Assembly (NCBI GenBank): GCA_013003255.1
Contig: JABDJZ010000228.1
Span: 1-9,652 of the forward strand
Direction of reading: 5' to 3'
DNA: 9,652 bases
Source: Rhodothermales bacterium
GTDB taxonomy: Bacteria; Bacteroidota; Rhodothermia; Rhodothermales; UBA10348
A program made the translations under genes and the position numbers. Under the pieces are notes generated by a model. That model saw only the letters and a list, made by a program, of their open reading frames with translations, had not been told where the DNA came from and did not search any database. Shown one piece after another: positions 1 through 4,536 of this stretch. Position 1 is the first letter of the stretch, and each line of letters starts with the position of its first letter.

Positions 1-161
1 TCCAGGGAAACCAACTGATCCTCGATACGCTTCAGCCGGGCACGGCCCTCTTCAGACAGCTTGGCGCGCGTTTCAGCCCCGGACTGCGGAGCCAGGAGAA
101 AACCTGCAAAGACGCCACCTGCGAAGGCGACGATACCGGAGAGTGTACGCTCTATGGACAT
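1..161 (-). CDS. YtxH-domain small membrane protein, 3' end missing
   Basis: Read on the minus strand from an ATG at 161-159, the first 53 codons are visible before the window edge. Residues 7-24 form one hydrophobic, glycine-rich segment, followed by the motif LLAPQSGAETRAKL (residues 22-35) and then a charged stretch (EEGRARLKRIEDQL) that looks like the start of an amphipathic or coiled-coil helix. A Gly-rich membrane segment followed by AP-x-SG-x-x-TR is the signature of the YtxH family, small proteins often annotated as general stress or gas-vesicle-like proteins; their biochemical role is poorly defined. It should sit in the cytoplasmic membrane with the helical tail in the cytoplasm. 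No strong ribosome binding site precedes the ATG. It is transcribed away from greA across a 211-bp gap. The family call is fairly firm from the motif; the function is not known. Confidence 0.72.
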   Translation of the reverse strand, partial: MSIERTLSGIVAFAGGVFAGFLLAPQSGAETRAKLSEEGRARLKRIEDQLVSL

Positions 162-372
162 GATCCCGGTGGGAAAGTGGAAATCGAGTTATTCGAGGGA
201 CTTAAACCGTTGCAAACGGGCCAGTTCCATTCAGCCTTCCCTTCCCCGGATCTTTGTTTTTGGGCTGACGTTTTACGCGGCCATTCGAAAATCTCTATCG
301 CCAGGGCCCAGCGGTCGTGGCGTTTTCAATTAGGGCCCCCGCCACCGGGCCACCGTAATCGGATCGCGACTC
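162..372. other. Divergent intergenic region, YtxH gene / greA
   Basis: This 211-bp gap lies between two outward-facing genes, so it must contain the promoters for both. I see no convincing -35/-10 pair on either strand. It contains a short inverted repeat, CCGTT-gca-AACGG (207-219), a T-rich stretch (252-261), and a GC-rich part (301-360). The 12-mer GCGGTCGTGGCG at 311-322 matches the core of the tandem repeat at 1921-2080. The greA start is preceded only by a weak GGAT at 361-364, eight bases before the ATG. Confidence 0.5.
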
Positions 373-849
373 ATGGATAAGCCCGTCTACCTGACACCCG
401 AGGGACTGGAAAAGCTCAAGGCAGACCTGAAGTTCATGACGTCCAAGGAGCGGCCGCGAATCTCCAGGGATATCGCCGAAGCGCGCGAAAAGGGCGATCT
501 CTCGGAGAACGCCGAATACGACGCCGCCAAGGAAGCCCAGGGACTGCTCGAGGCCAAGATTGCCAAGCTCCAGACCACCATCGCGAATGCGCGCATCGTG
601 GACGAAAGCCAGATGGACACTTCCAAGGCGTTCATCCTTTCCACTGTGAAGGTCCGGAACAAGGCCAACGCCATGGAGCAGACCTACAAGCTGGTTTCCG
701 CCGCCGAGGCTGACTTCGCCAAGGGGCGGATTTCCGTTACCAGCCCCATCGGGAAAGGCCTCTTGGGCAAGGCCGTCGGCGATACCGTGACCATCAAGGT
801 GCCGGCCGGAAGTGTCGAACTGGAGATTGTCGAGATCTCACGCGCCTAG
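373..849 (+). CDS. greA: Transcription elongation factor GreA
   Basis: The 158-residue protein is full length for GreA. The factor binds RNA polymerase, inserts a coiled coil into the secondary channel and stimulates cleavage of backtracked transcripts, rescuing stalled complexes. Residues 1-75 form the coiled coil: they open with VYLTPEGLEKLKADL and carry the hallmark tip GDLSENAEYDAAKEAQ (41-56), whose Asp42 and Glu45 correspond to the two acidic tip residues (D41 and E44 in E. coli) that coordinate the second metal ion. Residues 83-158 are the FKBP-like C-terminal domain, with ISVTSPIGKGLLGKAVGD (120-137) typical of the family. The ATG at 373 gives the standard N terminus. A threonine aldolase gene starts 6 nt after the stop, so the two are probably cotranscribed. 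Nothing is missing or unusual. Confidence 0.97.
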   Translation: MDKPVYLTPEGLEKLKADLKFMTSKERPRISRDIAEAREKGDLSENAEYDAAKEAQGLLEAKIAKLQTTIANARIVDESQMDTSKAFILSTVKVRNKANAMEQTYKLVSAAEADFAKGRISVTSPIGKGLLGKAVGDTVTIKVPAGSVELEIVEISRA

Positions 850-855
850 GCGGCC

Positions 856-1875
856 GTGATCGATCTCAGAAGCGACACCGTCACGAGGCCAACCGCGGCC
901 ATGCGGCAGGCCATGGCGTCTGCCGAGGTGGGCGATGACGTCTTCGGCGAGGACCCTACCGTCCTGCGCCTCCAGGAGCGGGTAGCCGATTTGCTCGGCA
1001 AAGAGGCGGCGCTGTTCGTTCCATCCGGGTCGATGGCGAATCAACTCGCCGTTCGCGTCCAGACCCAGCCGGGCGATGAGGTCATCTGCGAGGCGGCCTG
1101 TCACATCGTCAACTACGAGTCTGCTGCTGCCCCTGTGCTCTCGGGCGTGCAGCTTCTGCCTATTCACGGCGATCGCGGTCGGCTGAGCCCGGAGCAGGTT
1201 TCGGCTGCCGTGCGGCACGCCTACTACTGGGAGCCGCAGTCTCGCCTGGTCTGCTTGGAGAACACGGCCAACAAGGCGGGTGGGACGGTGCTTGACCAGG
1301 ACGAGGTTGTTGCAGTTGGCGAGGTTGTTCGATCTCGCGGGCTGGCTTTTCACCTTGATGGGGCGCGGCTTTGGAATGCTGCTGTGGCGTCCGGTCTTAG
1401 CGAAAAGGAGCTGGCTGCGCCGTTTGATACGGTATCGGTTTGTCTCTCGAAGGGCCTCGGAGCGCCGATTGGTTCGTTGCTGGCTGGGCCGGCCGAGGTG
1501 GTGACGAAGGCGCACCGCTGGCGAAAAGTGCTGGGCGGGGGCATGCGACAGGTTGGAATCCTCGCGGCCGCCGGACTCCACGCGCTGGAGCATCACCGCT
1601 CGGACCTCGCGGCCGATCACGCGCGGGCCCGGCGGCTGGCTTCCGGGTTGGCCTCTTGCGGGTCAGTGACGATCGATCCTGATTCGGTCGAGACCAACAT
1701 CGTCATGTTTGACGTGGAGGGCTTCACGGCGCTTGAGGCTCTGGAGCGGCTGCGGGAAGCTGGCGTGTTGATGGTGCCGTTTGGGCCGCAGCGCATTCGG
1801 GCTACGACGCACCGGGATCTTGGCGACGCGGATATTGAGGCGGCGCTGGCGGCTTGCGGGCGGGTGCTGGGGTAG
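856..1875 (+). CDS. ltaE: Low-specificity L-threonine aldolase (PLP-dependent)
   Basis: This 339-residue fold-type I PLP enzyme cleaves L-threonine or L-allo-threonine to glycine and acetaldehyde in the cytoplasm. The N terminus MIDLRSDTVTRP is the family signature and fixes the start at the GTG at 856, which lies 6 nt after the greA stop; AGGCGG (848-853) is the only nearby ribosome-binding-like sequence. Key positions match E. coli LtaE: His83 stacking on the cofactor, HLDGARLWNA (166-175) with Asp168 and Arg171, the Schiff-base lysine Lys199 in CLSKGLGAPIGSLLAG, and RWRKVLGGGMRQVGILAAAG downstream. All expected catalytic residues are present. Codons in the middle third (about 1280-1450) are richer in T than in greA, which is mild and not clear evidence of transfer. 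The serine-hydroxymethyl family and other beta-eliminating aldolases are less likely given the N-terminal signature. Confidence 0.95.
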   Translation: MIDLRSDTVTRPTAAMRQAMASAEVGDDVFGEDPTVLRLQERVADLLGKEAALFVPSGSMANQLAVRVQTQPGDEVICEAACHIVNYESAAAPVLSGVQLLPIHGDRGRLSPEQVSAAVRHAYYWEPQSRLVCLENTANKAGGTVLDQDEVVAVGEVVRSRGLAFHLDGARLWNAAVASGLSEKELAAPFDTVSVCLSKGLGAPIGSLLAGPAEVVTKAHRWRKVLGGGMRQVGILAAAGLHALEHHRSDLAADHARARRLASGLASCGSVTIDPDSVETNIVMFDVEGFTALEALERLREAGVLMVPFGPQRIRATTHRDLGDADIEAALAACGRVLG

Positions 1876-1920
1876 GGGGCGCAGGTTGGTGGGCGCCATT
1901 GGCGGCCTGTGAGCGCGGCG

Positions 1921-2080
1921 CGTAGCGGATTGCGGTCGTGCCGAGGATTGCGGTCGTGGCGCGGCTGGCGGTCGTAGCTCGGATTGCGGTCGTGGCTTGC
2001 GGTCGTGGCTTGCGGTCGTGCCGCGGCTTGCGGTCGTGGCCCGGCTTGCTGTCGCGGCGCGGATTGCGGTCGCGGCGCGG
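1921..2080. repeat. Degenerate 18-bp tandem repeat (minisatellite), about ten units
   Basis: Aligned by eye, the approximate consensus is CGTGGCGCGGATTGCGGT. Units fall at 1921-1936 (partial), 1937-1954, 1955-1972, 1973-1990, 1991-2003, 2004-2016, 2017-2034, 2035-2052, 2053-2070 and a partial one from 2071. The two middle units are 13 bp, as if 5 bp inside the 18-bp unit had been lost. The GCGGTCGTGGC junction recurs almost unchanged. On the minus strand the 18-bp units read as six-residue repeats such as RHDRKP, but the two 13-bp units together shift the frame by one, so a translated repeat is unlikely. The array starts 45 bp after the ltaE stop. The rest of this gap (2081-2223) shows no gene or clear terminator. 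Confidence 0.85.
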
Positions 2081-2223
2081 GCTCGACGTTGAATCCGTGG
2101 CCCGAATCAACCTATTTCGAGTTTTTGCCCCTGCATAAGTTCGTTATCGGGGTCAATCCAACTTCGATGGTGCTCTGGGGCAATCTAGAGTTGACCCAGG
2201 CCGGTGATTTCAACTTCCAGGCC

Positions 2224-2256
2224 TACTATCCCGCATCCTTAGGCTGCGGGATAGTA
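2224..2256 (-). terminator. 12-bp perfect inverted repeat over a stop codon; possible terminator
   Basis: TACTATCCCGCA (2224-2235) is the exact reverse complement of TGCGGGATAGTA (2245-2256), with a 9-nt loop. The minus-strand TAG of the upstream membrane-protein gene (2228-2226) lies inside the stem, so the hairpin would form at the very end of that mRNA. There is no T-run after it on the minus strand (GGCCTGGAAG follows), so it is not a classic intrinsic terminator. It could instead protect a 3' end, slow a terminating ribosome, or end transcription with help from other factors. Confidence 0.4.
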
Positions 2257-3131
2257 CGGGATTTCCACCACTCAGTGAGAGTCCCGATACCGAGGAGAGC
2301 CACGGCGAGAATTGCGCCCCCCACCATCGCGGTACGCACGCCTGCCAGGTTGAAGTGCTCGGGATTCGCACTCCAAGACCATGTTAGCGAGAGAATCAGC
2401 TGCCCCAAGGCAACCGAAGTGAAGGCAACGACGCCCAACGACCCGAGAATGCTCCGCTCCGAGAACGTGAAGGGTCGGCGGGGATGCAATAGGATCGGTG
2501 CAGCAATTAGGATCAATCCGACCATTCCCAGGCCAGAAGCCGCGGCCCAAAAAAGTTGCTCGGGGATTGGCACGGGCGGCTCCGGACCCATCGACCCCGC
2601 AGCAATCTGGGCCAGAAACATTCCCATGTAGAGCAGTGCAAACCACCTGGTCCGCTTCATCCACCTGGCCGGGAAGTCCACGAATGCCTGGAACTGAGCG
2701 AGGCTCGGTGCAGGCGTTGGGCGGGGCTGTCTCAGATCATGCGCCATAGCCAGGCCCCCAAGTCCGCCGACCAGGCCAACAACAAGCCCCGCAGTTCCTG
2801 AAGCCACCCAATTGAAGGGCATGGGCCCCACCCAGGAGATACTCAGGCTCCAATAGACCAGCAACAGGCAGATCCAACTGAAATGACGGATGAACGTCAT
2901 GGTTCGCGGACCTGAAGGCTCTGCCCCCTCGGCCAGAGGATAGGAGAACGGGAGGATTCCTGACCTGAACAGGAGCATGACCCCTGCGAAACCAAAGCCG
3001 CCGATCACCGCTTCTGCCCAGTGAATGAGTTGGACATCTCTCCGCCAAAACAGTACCCAGAGATACACCACCTGGCTGATGACCAGAACGGCGAGAACGG
3101 TGGCTTTATCGCCCAGGCGCAGCTTCCACAT
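2226..3131 (-). CDS. Uncharacterised eight-helix integral membrane protein (second of pair)
   Basis: I do not recognise this 301-residue protein. Hydrophobic segments suggest eight membrane helices at about 10-29, 39-56, 82-101, 107-130, 162-181, 191-215, 228-251 and 264-285. Polar stretches lie between helices 2 and 3 (about 57-81) and between helices 4 and 5 (about 131-161, rich in Pro and Arg). No signal peptide, catalytic motif, cysteine pair or nucleotide-binding site is visible. The start is well supported: a strong GAGGTGA lies 10 nt before the ATG (3131-3129), inside the end of the upstream gene. Length and helix spacing closely match that neighbour (303 residues), so the two are probably anciently duplicated partners, perhaps two subunits of one membrane complex. 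That is inference from topology, not from sequence identity. The C-terminal codons and stop lie in a hairpin. Confidence 0.85.
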   Translation of the reverse strand: MWKLRLGDKATVLAVLVISQVVYLWVLFWRRDVQLIHWAEAVIGGFGFAGVMLLFRSGILPFSYPLAEGAEPSGPRTMTFIRHFSWICLLLVYWSLSISWVGPMPFNWVASGTAGLVVGLVGGLGGLAMAHDLRQPRPTPAPSLAQFQAFVDFPARWMKRTRWFALLYMGMFLAQIAAGSMGPEPPVPIPEQLFWAAASGLGMVGLILIAAPILLHPRRPFTFSERSILGSLGVVAFTSVALGQLILSLTWSWSANPEHFNLAGVRTAMVGGAILAVALLGIGTLTEWWKSRTIPQPKDAG

Positions 3132-3134
3132 AGA

Positions 3135-4046
3135 CTATCCGTCACCTCGCATCTGCTTTGCATGGGCTCGCTTCAGGCTCCAGCGGCCGATTAGAAGGGT
3201 CACCGCCCACATGACGACGCCGCCAATCAGGCCCAAGCCGCTGATGGTGAGCCAGAACTCGACATCCTCAATTTGCCGTTCAGGCCCAACGGTCAGCGAC
3301 GTAATGGCCATGACGAGATAGACGAAGACCAGGCAAATGCCACCCAGCATCCACCACACTTCAGGGTTCGTGAGCTTCAATCCAGGAGGCTCACCTGATG
3401 TCTCACTTGGTCTGCTGAGTGACGTCACCACCGAGGAGGCCAACATCAGGGATGACAGACCGAGGCCGAAGATCAGCGCGGAGATCAACGTGTCAGGCGT
3501 CAATCGACCTTCCCAGGCGACTCCAGCCACAAACAGGGCGGAGGGCCAAAGGACATGAAATACCACCCACGCACGGCGGCGTCTGGAAATGGCCTCCCTC
3601 CTGCTACGCTGCACTGCGGGTAAGCCGCGCCTTTTTCGCAGCCACTCTTGAACAAATGGCCAGCCAGCAGCGAAACCGACAAAGACGATAGCCATGAAAC
3701 CGACCTTCGCTGGATCTGACTCCCAATCGATTCCAGAGGAAGTCAGCCCCAAGCCCCCCAGCAGAAGCACGCAGAACCAAAGTCCTGCCACTCCAGCCCC
3801 AATGGCTCGACCCCACCTGGATGTCGCTTGCGGAGGAGCGCCCAGCCACTCACCCTGAAACCAGATCTCGGCGATGACGACCCCAAGCGCGCAAGTAAAC
3901 CCGGTTGCTACCGCAGCGATCACCGTTGATGGTGACGATGGAGGCATCAACGTAACCGCTATGTAGGCCGCGGCTCCACCGAAGAGCCAAAGCAGAATGA
4001 AACGGCGCCTTACTCTAGCGTCTCGAGTCTCTGGTCTGTGGCTCAT
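3135..4046 (-). CDS. Uncharacterised eight-helix integral membrane protein (first of pair)
   Basis: I do not recognise this 303-residue protein. A basic N terminus (residues 1-15, six arginines) precedes helices at about 16-34, 41-63, 80-101, 115-133, 159-178, 184-209, 229-251 and 263-288. The loop between helices 4 and 5 (134-158) is strongly basic (RKRR, RSRR, RRRR), which by the positive-inside rule places it in the cytoplasm along with the N terminus. No enzyme or transporter signature is visible. The ATG at 4046 is the only reasonable start, because an in-frame TGA lies ten codons upstream; no good ribosome binding site precedes it. The gene ends 3 nt before the next start. GC in two rows counted inside it (3301-3360, 3661-3720) is 53% and 57%, lower than in rows of flanking genes (60-70%). 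Its role remains unknown; a two-component membrane complex with the next gene is a guess. Confidence 0.85.
   Translation of the reverse strand: MSHRPETRDARVRRRFILLWLFGGAAAYIAVTLMPPSSPSTVIAAVATGFTCALGVVIAEIWFQGEWLGAPPQATSRWGRAIGAGVAGLWFCVLLLGGLGLTSSGIDWESDPAKVGFMAIVFVGFAAGWPFVQEWLRKRRGLPAVQRSRREAISRRRRAWVVFHVLWPSALFVAGVAWEGRLTPDTLISALIFGLGLSSLMLASSVVTSLSRPSETSGEPPGLKLTNPEVWWMLGGICLVFVYLVMAITSLTVGPERQIEDVEFWLTISGLGLIGGVVMWAVTLLIGRWSLKRAHAKQMRGDG
3142..3148 (-). promoter_or_regulatory. Ribosome binding site of the second membrane-protein gene
   Basis: On the minus strand GAGGTGA (3148 to 3142) lies 10 nt before the ATG at 3131-3129. It sits inside the last codons of the upstream gene, whose TAG (3137-3135) falls between the site and the start. 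This points to translational coupling of the pair and is the strongest Shine-Dalgarno match I noticed in the window. Confidence 0.7.
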
Positions 4047-4089
4047 GGGTTCTACAGTGGCGGGCCGCCCTCATCAAGGCGGGTCGGGG

Positions 4090-4242
4090 TCATCGCTCCA
4101 AAGATCCCGGCCATCTGTGCCCGCAGCAATGGCAGTTTCGTCTCATTCTGGCCTTGGCCGCGTTGCTTCGGGGCGCAGCGTCGTTTGTGGCGGACGCCTT
4201 GGCGACTTCGCCAGCCTCTGCAACATGTAGAAGGCGGGGCAT
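4090..4242 (-). CDS. Possible 50-residue small protein with a CxxCGHxW motif
   Basis: A minus-strand ORF runs from ATG (4242-4240) to TGA (4092-4090). It encodes an Ala-rich first half and a basic, Cys-containing end: MRRNCHCCGHRWPG (residues 33-46). Cys-x-x-Cys-Gly-His-x-Trp resembles one knuckle of a zinc ribbon, but no second cysteine pair follows, so a full zinc site would need a dimer or is absent. The sequence GGTAGGAT directly before the ATG could serve for ribosome binding, although it is very close. It points the same way as the membrane-protein pair 43 bp downstream. At this length in GC-rich DNA an ORF is easily due to chance; no homology can be judged from here. Confidence 0.25.
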   Translation of the reverse strand: MPRLLHVAEAGEVAKASATNDAAPRSNAAKARMRRNCHCCGHRWPGSLER

Positions 4243-4370
4243 ATCCTACCTAAGCGGCCAAAAAGAGCCGCCCCGAGTGGAATCTCGCGGCCGGATTACA
4301 CCTTCATCGAATTCGAGAGGGCGCAGAAGTGGAGAACGGGCTGCCTTTCCCACCTCGGAGGCCCTGGCCG

Positions 4371-4501
4371 GCCGTCGAAGGCCCGGCCCCGCAGCCGCCG
4401 CAGCAGTACTGGCCGCCCCGCAACCTAGCCCGCCGTCGAAGCACCGGCCGCGCGAAACCTGAGCGGGCCGCAGCAGGCCTGGCCGCCCAGCCGCCGCAGC
4501 A
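4371..4501. repeat. GC-rich interspersed imperfect repeats in the intergenic gap
   Basis: Several short elements recur here at differing offsets. GCCGTCGAAG plus a CGGCC-ending tail occurs at 4371-4388 and 4432-4449, with two mismatches over 18 bp. CAGCCGCCGCAGCA occurs exactly at 4392-4405 and 4488-4501. CCGCAGCAG followed by CTGGCCGCCC occurs at 4398-4418 and 4468-4488, with two changes between. Since the offsets differ (61, 96 and 70 bp), this is not a simple tandem array but a shuffled patchwork. ORFs cross it on both strands but give only low-complexity Pro/Ala/Arg or Cys/Gly peptides. Together with the stretch 4243-4370, where I see no gene, it fills the space between the fusion gene's stop and the membrane-protein pair. 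Confidence 0.6.
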
Positions 4502-4536
4502 CGACCGACCGCCGAGCACGCCCAGACCCCACCACC

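Noticed and set aside
838..1620. A 260-codon minus-strand frame opposite the threonine aldolase gene
   Set aside because: The plus-strand frame has every aldolase motif; the antisense peptide is low-complexity Arg-rich sequence.
1878..1897. GGCGC/GCGCC stem just after the aldolase stop as a terminator
   Set aside because: The stem is 5 bp with a 10-nt loop and no T-run; too weak to call.
1802..2110. A minus-strand ORF with six-residue repeats across the tandem array
   Set aside because: The two 13-bp units shift the repeat frame, no ribosome site is visible, and it overlaps the 3' end of the aldolase gene.
2150..2197. GGGTCAA (2150-2156) and TTGACCC (2191-2197) as an operator-like inverted repeat
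   Set aside because: Seven bases separated by 34 nt are expected by chance, and the site lies between two gene 3' ends where no promoter is needed.
4254..4271. Short hairpin GCGGC/GCCGC with an A-rich loop, considered as a terminator
   Set aside because: The stem is only 5 bp, no T-run follows on either strand, and its position does not match a gene end.
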